Source of the DNA: Pantoea allii
GTDB taxonomy: Bacteria; Pseudomonadota; Gammaproteobacteria; Enterobacterales; Enterobacteriaceae
DNA: 64,000 bases
Direction of reading: 5' to 3'
Assembly: GCF_002307475.1 (NCBI RefSeq)
Contig: NZ_NTMH01000034.1
Span: forward strand, 62,001-126,000
A program made the position numbers and the translations under genes. Of this stretch, positions 29,679 through 39,374 are shown one piece after another; within the stretch, counting starts at the first letter, position 1, and every line of letters starts with the position of its first letter. A model generated the notes under the pieces. It was not told the origin of the DNA, did not search any database, and worked only from the letters and a program-made list of their open reading frames with translations.

Positions 29679-31007
29679 ATGAATAATCTCAACATTGCTG
29701 CTCTGACAGCTCAGTACCCGCAGGTCGCGGAGTTAATCGCGCTCAACGAAACCACCTGGTTTAATCCCGCCACGACCAGCGTCGCGGAAGCCCTTCCTCA
29801 TGTTGGCCTGACGGCACAGGATGTGAAAGAGGCGCACGATCGTCTGAACCGGTTCGCGCCTTTTATAGCGCAGGCCTTTCCGGAAACCGCCGTCACGGGC
29901 GGCATTATTGAGTCAGAGATCGTCGCCATCCCGACGATGCAGAAGCGGCTGGAACAGGCATACGGACAAAAAATTGCAGGTAAGCTGTTATTAAAGAAAG
30001 ACAGCCACCTGCCGATTTCTGGCTCGATTAAAGCCCGTGGTGGGATTTATGAAGTGCTGACTCATGCCGAGAAGCTGGCGCTGGGCGCAGGTTTGCTGAC
30101 CAGGGAAGATAACTACAGCAAGCTACTTTCCCCTGCCTTCCGGCAGTTTTTTAGCCAGTACAGCATAGCCGTGGGGTCAACCGGCAATCTCGGGCTGTCG
30201 ATTGGCATCATGAGCGCCCGCCTCGGCTTTAAAGTGACTGTGCATATGTCGGCGGACGCCCGGGAATGGAAGAAAGCCAAACTGCGCAGTCACGGCGTCA
30301 GAGTGGTGGAATATCAACAGGACTATGGCGTGGCAGTCGAGCAAGGGCGTAAAGCAGCAGAATCTGACCCGGACGGTTTCTTTATTGACGATGAGAACTC
30401 CCGCACGCTGTTTCTGGGTTATGCGGTTGCCGGACAGCGCCTGAAGGCACAGTTTGAACAACAGGGACGCGTGGTTGACAGCAACCATCCCCTGTTTGTG
30501 TATTTACCCTGCGGCGTGGGCGGCGGCCCCGGCGGCGTCGCCTTTGGTCTGAAGCTGGCTTTTGGTGAACACGTTCACTGCCTGTTTGCCGAACCAACCC
30601 ACTCTCCCTGCATGCTGCTGGGCATCATCACCGGTTTGCATGAGGGTATTTCAGTGCAGGACATCGGCATCGACAATATCACGGCGGCAGATGGACTGGC
30701 GGTGGGTCGGGCTTCCGGCTTTGTTGGCCGGGCCATGCAGCGCCTGCTGGACGGGCTTTATACGCTTGACGATCAAAGTATGTATGACATGCTGAGCTGG
30801 CTGGCGCAGGAGGAAGACCTGCGACTGGAGCCTTCGGCGCTTGCCGGTATGGCTGGCCCCCAGCGCGTCTGCGGTGCCGCGGCTTACCTGCAACTGCACG
30901 GTTTTACCGCGACGCAACTGGACCAGGCGACACATCTGGTCTGGGCCACGGGCGGCGGGATGGTGCCGGAAGACGAAATGGCACGCTACCTGGCGAAGGG
31001 CCGCTGA
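29679..31007 (+). CDS. dsdA: D-serine ammonia-lyase (dehydratase) DsdA
   Basis: PLP enzyme that converts D-serine to pyruvate and ammonia, removing a toxic D-amino acid. The 442-residue protein has the Schiff-base lysine in [18 protein letters not shown] near 115, [16 protein letters not shown], the phosphate-binding [14 protein letters not shown] near 280, and the end [23 protein letters not shown]. The ATG at 29679 is taken over one ten codons upstream, since it gives the E. coli length and start. It stands alone, without the regulator dsdC or transporter dsdX, right after the met tRNA operon. In E. coli dsdCXA lies elsewhere. Confidence 0.95.
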   Translation: MNNLNIAALTAQYPQVAELIALNETTWFNPATTSVAEALPHVGLTAQDVKEAHDRLNRFAPFIAQAFPETAVTGGIIESEIVAIPTMQKRLEQAYGQKIAGKLLLKKDSHLPISGSIKARGGIYEVLTHAEKLALGAGLLTREDNYSKLLSPAFRQFFSQYSIAVGSTGNLGLSIGIMSARLGFKVTVHMSADAREWKKAKLRSHGVRVVEYQQDYGVAVEQGRKAAESDPDGFFIDDENSRTLFLGYAVAGQRLKAQFEQQGRVVDSNHPLFVYLPCGVGGGPGGVAFGLKLAFGEHVHCLFAEPTHSPCMLLGIITGLHEGISVQDIGIDNITAADGLAVGRASGFVGRAMQRLLDGLYTLDDQSMYDMLSWLAQEEDLRLEPSALAGMAGPQRVCGAAAYLQLHGFTATQLDQATHLVWATGGGMVPEDEMARYLAKGR

Positions 31008-31104
31008 GCACCCGGGCAGCCCTGCTGCGCCCCGAAACGGACATCGGGATGCGCGATTACGCACGCTGCATCCGGGCCTGACGCGCCTTTCACCGCCTGA
31101 CGGC

Positions 31105-31143
31105 AGGCCGGGAAACGCAGTAGCAGCCTGTTTCCCCCGGCCT
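31105..31143. terminator. Hairpin between convergent dsdA and amiC
   Basis: AGGCCGGGAAAC pairs with GTTTCCCCCGGCCT apart from two extra C. It lies next to the amiC stop within the 141-bp convergent gap. No T-run follows on either strand. The rest of the gap is GC-rich with no other clear feature. Confidence 0.4.
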
Positions 31144-31148
31144 GCGAC

Positions 31149-32393
31149 TTAGCGGTGAGCCAGTGCGGCACCGCTTTTGAAATAGGCTTTAATCCCTTCC
31201 AGTATCGCCTCTGCCACCTGATGCTGATAGCGCGTGGTACGCAACTTGCGTTCTTCTTCCACATTACTGATGAACGCCGTTTCCACCAGGATAGAGGGAA
31301 TATCGGGTGCCTTAAGCACGGCAAAGCCGGCCTGATCCACGGTACGTTTGTGCAGATGATTGATGCGCCCCAGACGATGCAGCACTTCTTTGCCAAACTT
31401 CAGGCTGTCATGGATGGTCTGGCGCTGCACCATATCAAACATGGTGTGATCCAGATAGCGGTCGCCACTCATGCTGACACCGCCAATCTGATCGGCTTCG
31501 TTCTGGCTGTGCGCCAGGAAACGCGCCGCAGCAGAGGTCGCGCCGCGGGTAGAGAGGGCAAATACTGAAGAACCGCGCGCGGCCCGGCTGGTGAATGCAT
31601 CCGCATGGATAGAGACAAACAGGTCAGCACGTTGCTTGCGCGCTTTGGCGACGCGCACCCGAAGCGGAATAAACACATCTTCGTTGCGGGTCATGTAAGC
31701 CTTCATGTTGCGCTCTTTTTCGATCAAGGTTTTCAGCCGACGACCAATCTTCAGCACGATATCTTTTTCGCGGGTTTTGTATTTACCATGCGCGCCGGGA
31801 TCTTCGCCGCCATGTCCAGGATCGATCATGATGATAATGGGTCGATCGCGTCCGGCTTTACCGGGTAAAGGCTTCTGCACCGTCTCATTTTTTTCCAGAT
31901 CGCCCTGGTTGTAATCTTTAAGTAATGCCAGTAAAGGATCATCTTCAACCGTATCCTGGCTGGGATAAAGATCGACCACCAGTCGGTGTTTGATGGTGGA
32001 AACCGGAGCAAGGCTGAAGATTTTAGGGGAAACGTTGCGCTTCAGTTCCAGTACCACGCGCACGGTGTTGGCATCAAACTGCCCCACTCTGGCGCTTTTA
32101 ATAAAAGGATCGTCAACGCGCACGTGCTTATTGACGCCCTTCAGCACCGCGTTGAGATGCAAGCCATCAATATCAAGCACCAGTCGGTCAGGATTGGTCA
32201 GGGCAAACTGCTTGTATTTAAGTGCGACGTTCGATTCCAGCGTCATACGCGAGTAGGTTGAAGAGGGCCAGATGCGCACCGCCAGAATATGACGGGTGGC
32301 AGCCATACTCACGCCACTGACGCTGAGCAGTAACAGCGCCCCTGTACCTTTTAATAATCGTCTACGTGAAACCAGGGGATTACCTTCCGACAT
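31149..32393 (-). CDS. amiC: N-acetylmuramoyl-L-alanine amidase AmiC
   Basis: Periplasmic amidase that splits septal peptidoglycan during daughter-cell separation and needs the activator NlpD. The 414-residue protein has a Tat signal peptide ([20 protein letters not shown], residues 9-28). An N-terminal AMIN domain (about 35-135) targets it to the septum. The zinc amidase_3 domain has [14 protein letters not shown] near 193 (His ligand), a Glu ligand and FVSIHADAF (His ligand), then [16 protein letters not shown] with the catalytic Glu. It is divergent from argA across 233 bp, the E. coli order. Confidence 0.96.
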   Translation of the reverse strand: MSEGNPLVSRRRLLKGTGALLLLSVSGVSMAATRHILAVRIWPSSTYSRMTLESNVALKYKQFALTNPDRLVLDIDGLHLNAVLKGVNKHVRVDDPFIKSARVGQFDANTVRVVLELKRNVSPKIFSLAPVSTIKHRLVVDLYPSQDTVEDDPLLALLKDYNQGDLEKNETVQKPLPGKAGRDRPIIIMIDPGHGGEDPGAHGKYKTREKDIVLKIGRRLKTLIEKERNMKAYMTRNEDVFIPLRVRVAKARKQRADLFVSIHADAFTSRAARGSSVFALSTRGATSAAARFLAHSQNEADQIGGVSMSGDRYLDHTMFDMVQRQTIHDSLKFGKEVLHRLGRINHLHKRTVDQAGFAVLKAPDIPSILVETAFISNVEEERKLRTTRYQHQVAEAILEGIKAYFKSGAALAHR

Positions 32394-32559
32394 GCCACTC
32401 CAGCTGTTATATAGTGTTTAAAAAAACGGCAACCAAATAAAATGGCGGCGAAAACTTTATCCAATCCTCCAGGTAATGTCACCCCGGAAACCCCAAATAA
32501 TGCAGGCTGTTAGCGGCATTAGCATCAAGAAAAACGTAAATTATCGTCAGGATTAACGC

Positions 32560-32588
32560 TTGCAAAATGGCAGTCAAAAGCATAAAAA
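32560..32588 (+). promoter_or_regulatory. Putative argA promoter
   Basis: TTGCAA (32560-32565), a 17-bp spacer and TAAAAA (32583-32588). The -10 lies inside the upstream ARG box, so the arginine repressor would block polymerase directly. Assigned by consensus and position only. Confidence 0.5.
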
Positions 32589-32615
32589 TACACAAAATAC
32601 GAATAAACATTCACT
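32577..32615. promoter_or_regulatory. Tandem ARG boxes (ArgR operator) upstream of argA
   Basis: Two 18-bp boxes lie 3 bp apart, the standard ArgR geometry. The downstream core CGAATAAACATTCA matches 9 of 10 arm bases of TGAAT-W4-ATTCA, and the upstream core AGCATAAAAATACA matches 7 of 10. They end 11 bases before the GTG start of argA. Arginine-bound ArgR hexamer would repress the first arginine-pathway enzyme. Confidence 0.75.
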
Positions 32616-32626
32616 GAGGGTTAGCC

Positions 32627-33955
32627 GTGAAGGAACGTAGTACTGAACTGGTTCAGGGTTTTCGCCATACCGTTCCCTATATCAATGCGCATCGGGATAA
32701 GACATTCGTCATCATGCTTGGCGGTGAGGCCATTGAGCATGAGAATTTCTCCAGCATCGTCAACGATATCGGCTTGCTACACAGTCTTGGCATCCGTTTG
32801 GTCGTGGTCTATGGCGCACGTCCACAGATTGATGCCAGCCTGGCGGCACATCAGCTGGAACCGGCTTACCACAAATATACCCGTGTCACCGATGCACCAT
32901 CGCTGGAACTGGTCAAGCAGGCGGCAGGTCGGTTACAGCTGGACATCACTGCCCGGCTCTCAATGAGCCTCAATAACACGCCGCTGCAGGGCGCACATAT
33001 TAACGTGGTGAGCGGTAACTTTATTATCGCCCAGCCGCTCGGTGTGGATGACGGGGTAGACTACTGCCACAGTGGACGCATCCGCCGTATTGATGAAGAG
33101 GCCATTCATCGCCAGTTGGATAACGATGCCATTGTGCTGCTTGGCCCGGTCGCGGTGTCGGTGACCGGTGAAAGTTTTAACCTGACGTCCGAAGAGGTTG
33201 CCACGCAGTTAGCGATTAAGCTCAAAGCCGAAAAAATGATTGGCTTCTGTTCAGAACAAGGCGTGATCGATCGTGAAGGCAACATTGTCTCCGAACTCTT
33301 TCCCAACGATGCTCAGGCGCGTATTGATGAAATGGAAAGCGATGGCGATTTTCTGTCGGGCACCGTGCGCTTTTTACGGGGCGCGGTAAAAGCCTGTCGC
33401 AGTGGCGTGCGCCGCAGCCATTTAATCAGCTACCAGGAAGACGGGGCGCTGCTGCAGGAGTTATTCTCGCGCGACGGCATCGGGACACAGATCGTAATGG
33501 AATCGGCCGAGCAGATCCGTCGGGCAACCATCAACGACATCGGCGGTATTCTGGAACTGATTCGCCCACTGGAGCAGCAAGGCATTCTGGTTCGCCGTTC
33601 ACGCGAACAGTTGGAAATGGAGATCGATAAATTTACCATTATCCAGCGCGATAACCTGACCATAGCCTGTGCCGCGCTTTATCCGTTTATGGATGAAAAG
33701 ATTGGTGAAATGGCCTGCGTCGCAGTGCATCCGGATTATCGCAGCTCGTCACGCGGTGAGCTGCTGCTGCAGCGCGTCGCGCTTCAGGCGAAGCAAATGG
33801 GGCTGGAAAAACTGTTCGTGCTGACCACGCGCAGTATTCACTGGTTCCAGGAGCGCGGCTTTACGCCGGTGGATATTGAGTCGCTGCCAGAAAGTAAGAA
33901 AGAGATGTACAACTATCAGCGCCGTTCAAAGGTGCTGATGGCCGATTTAACCTGA
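32627..33955 (+). CDS. argA: N-acetylglutamate synthase ArgA
   Basis: Acetyl-CoA:glutamate N-acetyltransferase, first and feedback-inhibited step of arginine synthesis. The 442-residue protein has an N-terminal amino-acid-kinase-like domain that binds arginine ([32 protein letters not shown]-like region) to about residue 290. A C-terminal GNAT domain follows with [18 protein letters not shown] and [13 protein letters not shown]. The start is GTG (32627) with GAGGG 8-11 bases upstream. The product aligns with E. coli ArgA from its second or third residue. Two ARG boxes precede it. Confidence 0.97.
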   Translation: MKERSTELVQGFRHTVPYINAHRDKTFVIMLGGEAIEHENFSSIVNDIGLLHSLGIRLVVVYGARPQIDASLAAHQLEPAYHKYTRVTDAPSLELVKQAAGRLQLDITARLSMSLNNTPLQGAHINVVSGNFIIAQPLGVDDGVDYCHSGRIRRIDEEAIHRQLDNDAIVLLGPVAVSVTGESFNLTSEEVATQLAIKLKAEKMIGFCSEQGVIDREGNIVSELFPNDAQARIDEMESDGDFLSGTVRFLRGAVKACRSGVRRSHLISYQEDGALLQELFSRDGIGTQIVMESAEQIRRATINDIGGILELIRPLEQQGILVRRSREQLEMEIDKFTIIQRDNLTIACAALYPFMDEKIGEMACVAVHPDYRSSSRGELLLQRVALQAKQMGLEKLFVLTTRSIHWFQERGFTPVDIESLPESKKEMYNYQRRSKVLMADLT

Positions 33956-33964
33956 CCATCAACC

Positions 33965-33984
33965 GGGCGGCCATCCTGCCGCCC
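33965..33984. terminator. Hairpin between convergent argA and recD
   Basis: A perfect 7-bp stem (GGGCGGC/GCCGCCC) with a 6-base loop lies 10 bases after the argA stop and 7 bases before the recD stop. A weak T-rich stretch (TGCTTATTAT) follows on the plus strand, so it probably terminates argA. Confidence 0.55.
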
Positions 33985-33990
33985 TGCTTA

Positions 33991-35838
33991 TTATGCCTGC
34001 CCGGCAGCCTCTAACCTTTCCACCAGTCCACTGCGTCGCTGAGTTTGCAGCTGTACGGCACGTTCAAATATTGAGCGATCGCTGTAAATGGTCAGCTGAC
34101 TGCGCGCACGCGTAATGGCGGTATAAACCAGCTCGCGAGTCAGCACCGGCAGAAACTGAGTCGGCATGACCAACGCGGTATGGTCAAATTCTGATCCCTG
34201 CGACTTATGTACCGTCATTACCCATGCGGTTTCATGGGACGGTAAACGGCTGGGCTGAATCGCTTTGACGCTGCCATCCGGCAACGGAAAAAACACCCTG
34301 AGCTGGCCTTCTTCGTCACGTAAAGTAATACCAATATCGCCATTAAACAGCCCAAGCGCGCTGTCATTGCGGGTGATCATGACCGGACGGCCTGAATACC
34401 AGCGGCTGCCCAGCGCAGGACGGCGAAGGCGCTGCAACTGCATCAGACGCTGCTCTATACGCTGATTCAGTCCGTGTACGCCAAACGGCCCTTCACGCAG
34501 GGCACATAACAACTGGTAGCGGCTAAATGCCGCGATGGCCTGTTCCGGCGCGGCCTGCTGCTGCACAGCGTGCAGATATGCCTCATAGCCCCGCGCCACC
34601 TCGTCCAGCATCGCCTGATAAGCGTCGCCGTCATTGAGCGGCTGAAAAGAAACGTCGTGGTGCCCTGCGGCGAAAACAGTCTTCATCTGGCGCGCATCGC
34701 CCTGATTCACCGCCCGGGCCAGTTGGCCGATTCCGGACTTCTCATCGAAACGATAACTCTGCCGCAGCAGGCAAATGCTGTCGCGTACCGCAGGCGCAGC
34801 CTCGGTGTCGTTGCCCACAAGCGTACAACCGGTAAGGGTTGTCAGTTGCAAAGCCCGGGAAGCGCTAAACCCTGTTTCGCTACAGCGGCAAATGTCCCCC
34901 AGCACTGCGCCCGCCTCAACCGAGGCCAGTTGATCGCGATCACCCAGAAACACCACTCTGGCGTGATGAGGCAGGGCGGAAATCAGTTTTGCCATCATGG
35001 TCAGATCGACCATTGAGGCTTCATCCACCACCAGCACATCCAGATGCAGAGGATTTCCCGCGTGATAACGCAGGCGCTGCGTGTCGGGTTGCGCGCCGAG
35101 CAGGCGATGCAGCGTCGTCGCTTCCGCAGGGAAACGGGCGCGCTCTTCCTCGTTCACCGCCAGCCCCTGCAGGGCTTTACCCAGCGACTCCGTTAAACGG
35201 GCCGCCGCTTTTCCGGTGGGTGCTGCCAGCTGTATGCGCAATGGCAGCGTATTCAGACGAATCAGCGCAGCCAGCAGTTTTGCTACCGTCGTGGTTTTAC
35301 CGGTTCCGGGACCACCGGAAATCACGGCGGTTTTGCGCGTCAGTGCCACAGCAGCGGCAATCTTTTGCCAGTCATCAGGAAGGCTGCCAAACAGGTCGTT
35401 TAACACCTCACTGGCGCGGTGCGAATCGAAGCGTCCTTCGTCGGGCTGCAATGAGAAAAAGCGCGCAACCTGCCCTTCGCTCTGCCACAGACGATGCAGA
35501 TACAAACGCTGATTGCTCAGCACCAGCGGGGTAACGGCACTGCCATCGCTGACTGCCGACCAGCCCGCCAGCTGCGCATGCAGATCGTCCGGTGCGCCTG
35601 CAGCCTGCCACAGAGCCTGGGCCAGTGCAGGCTGACGACCTGCAAACAACCCTGCCTCGCTCAGATTAGCCAGCGGCAGACAGACATGGCCTTCTCCGGC
35701 ATCCGCACTCACGCAGGCCGCCGCCAACAGCAGAAAAGGCTGGGTTTCATCCGCGATTAAGCGGGCAAACTGAATATCCAGAGGACGCAGTAAACGCTTT
35801 TCGACTGCCTGGAGCAGCAAGGCGTTTATATCACTCAT
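33991..35838 (-). CDS. recD: RecD, exonuclease V alpha subunit
   Basis: SF1B 5'-3' helicase subunit of RecBCD, which unwinds double-strand ends and regulates RecB nuclease before Chi. The 615-residue protein has Walker A ISGGPGTGKTTTVAKL near 170, motif II LVVDEASMVDLTMMAKL near 265, GDRDQLASVEAG, and motif VI TVHKSQGSEFDH with VYTAITRARSQLTIY near the C-terminus. Its start overlaps the recB stop by 4 bp (ATGA). It is last in the recC-ptrA-recB-recD series. Confidence 0.97.
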   Translation of the reverse strand: MSDINALLLQAVEKRLLRPLDIQFARLIADETQPFLLLAAACVSADAGEGHVCLPLANLSEAGLFAGRQPALAQALWQAAGAPDDLHAQLAGWSAVSDGSAVTPLVLSNQRLYLHRLWQSEGQVARFFSLQPDEGRFDSHRASEVLNDLFGSLPDDWQKIAAAVALTRKTAVISGGPGTGKTTTVAKLLAALIRLNTLPLRIQLAAPTGKAAARLTESLGKALQGLAVNEEERARFPAEATTLHRLLGAQPDTQRLRYHAGNPLHLDVLVVDEASMVDLTMMAKLISALPHHARVVFLGDRDQLASVEAGAVLGDICRCSETGFSASRALQLTTLTGCTLVGNDTEAAPAVRDSICLLRQSYRFDEKSGIGQLARAVNQGDARQMKTVFAAGHHDVSFQPLNDGDAYQAMLDEVARGYEAYLHAVQQQAAPEQAIAAFSRYQLLCALREGPFGVHGLNQRIEQRLMQLQRLRRPALGSRWYSGRPVMITRNDSALGLFNGDIGITLRDEEGQLRVFFPLPDGSVKAIQPSRLPSHETAWVMTVHKSQGSEFDHTALVMPTQFLPVLTRELVYTAITRARSQLTIYSDRSIFERAVQLQTQRRSGLVERLEAAGQA

Positions 35839-38800
35839 AACATTTCCTCTGTGTTGCCAAACAACCTATCCATCTCATCAATAAACGCCGGGTCGGGTCG
35901 GGTCGCGAAAATGCCATTATCGGCAGAGCTGCCGTCCATGCCGCGCAGAAACAGGTAAAATACCCCGCCGAAATGCTGTTGGTAGTCGTAGCCTGCCAGC
36001 CGATGCTGCAGATAACGGTGCAACGCCAGGGTATACAGCTGATATTGCAGATCGTACCGGTGATCGATCATGGCCTGCTCCATCGCCTCGGGCGTGTAAG
36101 CGGCATGGCTTTCACCCAGCCAGTTGGATTTGTAATCCAGCAGATAGTATTTCCCCTGCCAGCGGAACACCAGGTCGATAAAGCCTTTCAGCATGCCTTT
36201 GACCTGCCGGAAATCCAGCGTAGCTCCGCGCTGCGACAGGGGATCGTAGCGGCGCACCAGCGCATCCAGATCGGCTGCAGTCAGCAAATTGTTAATCGGC
36301 AGATAGAATTCCATTTCGATAAGTCGGTCACTGCTGTTGATACTGGCCAGCGTCAGGCCTTCTTTGTTAAGCGGCGTCGTCAGCACGCGCGCAATCCACT
36401 GCTGAATAACCGGAAGCCAGCTCAGCGGATAGCCATTTTGCTGCAGCTGGTCTTCCAGCCAGATCGCATCTGGCAGTTCGGTAAAATCAATTGATTCAAA
36501 CAGTCCGTGCAGAAAAGTACCAGGTGCGGCGCCGCGAGGAAAATGGTGCGGCGTTAACAGAGCGTCTTCATCGTCTGCCGCTTCACCCGCGGCATCAATA
36601 TCAAATTTAGGTAACGCATCCAGCAGCGGTGAGCTACCGTGCTGCTGTAATCCCGAATAACTGGTGACGCGCCAGCTGTCTGCCAGCGCACGCGTCATTT
36701 CCCGACTACTCAGCGCATCGTCACGACCTTCGCCTTCATGCCAGATCGCGCCGGGCTGGAGTTCGCTGCTTATGACCTCAATGCCCGCCCCCTCAAGCGC
36801 CTGCAGATGCTGGCTGAGCTGTGCGGCATCGGCAGTTTCACCGCGCTGGACCAGATAACCGAGCGCGCTTTTGTGCAGATCGCTCTCGCCTTCTTTTTTA
36901 CGTGCCCCTTTGATCAGCGGCGCAATGCCCACGCTGCAGTGGTACACCGAGCGGGTAAGCGCCACATAAAGCAGACGCAAGTCTTCTGCCAGCCGCTCCT
37001 CTTCTGCCAGCGTCAGGCTTTGCTCATCGCCCTGCACGTCCAGCATCGCGGCAAAGCTTTCGCGATCGTGATACAGGGCGCTGGCGGCCTCGCGGAAGCC
37101 GGCGGCAAAGGGCAGCCAGACCAGAGGATACTGCAGCCCTTTCGATTTATGAATGGTGACGATTTGCACCAGGTGGCGATCGCTTTCCAGCCGCAGCTGC
37201 TGGCTGGAGGCCTGGTTGTCGGGACGGGCAATTTGCTGCGCCAGAAAACGCACCAGCGCATGCGTGCTGTCGAGTTGAACCGCGGCTTCCTGCAGTAATT
37301 CACCCAGGTGCATCAGATCGGTTAAGCGCCGTTCACCGTTGTCTGACGCCAGCATATTTTCGGCCAACTGCCGCTTGATCATCACGTCACGCAGCATGGG
37401 TAAAACACCACGCTGATGCCAGATTTGCTGCCAGCTGACAAACTGCTCTACCAGCGCATCCCAGTCGCGTTCGTTCTGCGTCAGAGTGTCCAGTTCTGCG
37501 GCATCAATCGCGAAGATGGATGTCGCCAGCGCGCTGCGCAGTAATCGCTCCTGCTCAGGAGACTGAACCGCCTGTAAAAGCCACAACAGCTCACGCGCTT
37601 CGGGCGTAGTGTAAACGCTGTCGCGACTGGACAGATAAACCGAGGGAATCGCCAGGCTGTTCAGCGCATCGCGGATCAGACTGGCCTCGGTCCGGCTGCG
37701 TACCAGCACGGTAATGTCCGATGCTTTAACCGGCTGTAGGGCATCACCTTTGCCAATCTGCGCCTGTCCCTGCTGTCCCGCCACCAGCCAGCGGCTGATG
37801 TCTGCAGCACACTGCTGTGCCATAAATTGTTGGTAATCACTTACTCCAACGCCTTCTCCCGGCTGAAGCCAGAAGCGTAAGGCGGGCTGCGGCTGTTGCT
37901 GGTAAATCAGTTTCAAGTCCTGGTTGGGCGCAGCCGGACTGACCGGGAGAAAAGGGATCGAAGAGAACAGAAACGGCGCATCGACCTGCGAAAACAACCG
38001 GTTAACGCTGTCCACCATTTCTGGGGACGAACGCCAGTTGGTATCTAATGTGTAGTGAGCACTAACTTCACTCCGGGCGCGCAGATAGGTAAAAATATCC
38101 GCGCCACGGAAAGCATAGATAGCCTGCTTGGGATCGCCGATAAGCAGCAGCGCTAAGTCTGGCTGATGAATATACAGCGTGCGGAAGATGCGATACTGCT
38201 GTGGGTCGGTATCCTGAAATTCATCGATCAACGCCACCGGAAAACGGCTACGAATGGTTTCAGCCAGAAGCACCCCGCCCGGCTGCTGAAGCGCCTCATC
38301 CAGACGACTTAACAGGTCATCAAAGCCCAGTAATGCACGCTGACGCTTCTCACGCTGGACTGCTTCGCGGACCTCAGTCAGGGCCTGCCAGATAATGACA
38401 TCGCGTAACGTTAGCGGTTCTGCCAGGAACCGATCCACCGCGTCAAACAGGGAATGCTGTGGCGCCTCGCCCTTTTTCGTTTTCTCATGCAGCACCTGCT
38501 GTCCAAAGCGCTCCAGCTCTTTGGGATACTGATAATCAAGCGTCTCACTCTGTGCCCACTGCGTCACTTTGGTAACCCAGTTAGGTAAGTGCTTACTGCT
38601 ATAACTGCGTTTATCAACGCCAGACGCGGTAATAATGCCTTCCACATCGTCGCTGGCGGCCTGCCACTGCTGCTTAAGGGCGTTGATACGCTGAAGATTG
38701 GCCGCATGACGTGAGGCCAGGGTTTCATCTGCACGAGGCGGATGCCTGAGCGTTGGCGATTCCCCCTGTAGCCAGGGTCGTAGCGTGGTCAGCAAACTGT

Positions 38801-39374
38801 CTGGCCCGCTCCACTCCGCCGCAATCACTCTGGCCACATCCAGCGACAGCGGGTAACACTGACGACGCCAGAAATCGGCCGTCGCCTGCCGGAGCAGGGT
38901 TTGTTCGTTTTCAATCAGCTCCTGCTCGAACAGCATCCCCGATTCAAACGCGTTCAGGTTAAGCATGCGCTGACAGAAGCCGTGGATGGTGAAAATAGCC
39001 GCTTCGTCCATTTGCCGCTCGGCCGCCAGCAGCTGTGACGCCGCCTGTGGCAGGTCAGGGATTTGTGCAATCAGCTGTTGATGCATCGGGTTTTGACTTT
39101 TACCGCGCACGCAGGCCAGCCGTAGCTGATGGATATTGTCACGAATACGGCCGCGAAGCTCCGCCGTGGCGGCTTCGGTAAAGGTCACCACCAGAATTTC
39201 TTCGACGGACAGTGGCCTGCGCCAGGCATACTCACCGCCCAACCCTAACAGCAGGCGTAAATAAAGCAGGCCGATAGTGAACGTTTTACCGGTCCCCGCT
39301 GACGCCTCAATTAATCGCTCGCCGTTCAGCGGCAGCGTTAACGGGTCAAGTGACTCGGGCCTTGACTGCATCAT
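35835..39374 (-). CDS. recB: RecB, exonuclease V beta subunit
   Basis: SF1A 3'-5' helicase and the only nuclease of RecBCD, also loading RecA after Chi. At 1179 residues it matches the family. It has Walker A IEASAGTGKTFTIGLLYLRLL (about 22-43), VTFTEAATAELRGRIR, motif II ALIDEFQDTDPQQYRIF, GDPKQAIYAFRGADIFTYL and TIHKSKGLQYPLVWLPF. The C-terminal nuclease has GFIDLVFRWQGKYYLLDYKSNWLGE near 1060-1085, with the catalytic Asp and Lys. The start overlaps the ptrA stop by 4 bp and the end overlaps recD by 4 bp, so all three are coupled. Confidence 0.97.
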   Translation of the reverse strand: MMQSRPESLDPLTLPLNGERLIEASAGTGKTFTIGLLYLRLLLGLGGEYAWRRPLSVEEILVVTFTEAATAELRGRIRDNIHQLRLACVRGKSQNPMHQQLIAQIPDLPQAASQLLAAERQMDEAAIFTIHGFCQRMLNLNAFESGMLFEQELIENEQTLLRQATADFWRRQCYPLSLDVARVIAAEWSGPDSLLTTLRPWLQGESPTLRHPPRADETLASRHAANLQRINALKQQWQAASDDVEGIITASGVDKRSYSSKHLPNWVTKVTQWAQSETLDYQYPKELERFGQQVLHEKTKKGEAPQHSLFDAVDRFLAEPLTLRDVIIWQALTEVREAVQREKRQRALLGFDDLLSRLDEALQQPGGVLLAETIRSRFPVALIDEFQDTDPQQYRIFRTLYIHQPDLALLLIGDPKQAIYAFRGADIFTYLRARSEVSAHYTLDTNWRSSPEMVDSVNRLFSQVDAPFLFSSIPFLPVSPAAPNQDLKLIYQQQPQPALRFWLQPGEGVGVSDYQQFMAQQCAADISRWLVAGQQGQAQIGKGDALQPVKASDITVLVRSRTEASLIRDALNSLAIPSVYLSSRDSVYTTPEARELLWLLQAVQSPEQERLLRSALATSIFAIDAAELDTLTQNERDWDALVEQFVSWQQIWHQRGVLPMLRDVMIKRQLAENMLASDNGERRLTDLMHLGELLQEAAVQLDSTHALVRFLAQQIARPDNQASSQQLRLESDRHLVQIVTIHKSKGLQYPLVWLPFAAGFREAASALYHDRESFAAMLDVQGDEQSLTLAEEERLAEDLRLLYVALTRSVYHCSVGIAPLIKGARKKEGESDLHKSALGYLVQRGETADAAQLSQHLQALEGAGIEVISSELQPGAIWHEGEGRDDALSSREMTRALADSWRVTSYSGLQQHGSSPLLDALPKFDIDAAGEAADDEDALLTPHHFPRGAAPGTFLHGLFESIDFTELPDAIWLEDQLQQNGYPLSWLPVIQQWIARVLTTPLNKEGLTLASINSSDRLIEMEFYLPINNLLTAADLDALVRRYDPLSQRGATLDFRQVKGMLKGFIDLVFRWQGKYYLLDYKSNWLGESHAAYTPEAMEQAMIDHRYDLQYQLYTLALHRYLQHRLAGYDYQQHFGGVFYLFLRGMDGSSADNGIFATRPDPAFIDEMDRLFGNTEEML

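Noticed and set aside
36738..37298. A 186-residue plus-strand open frame within recB
   Set aside because: Shadow of recB on the other strand with no ribosome site or known motif.
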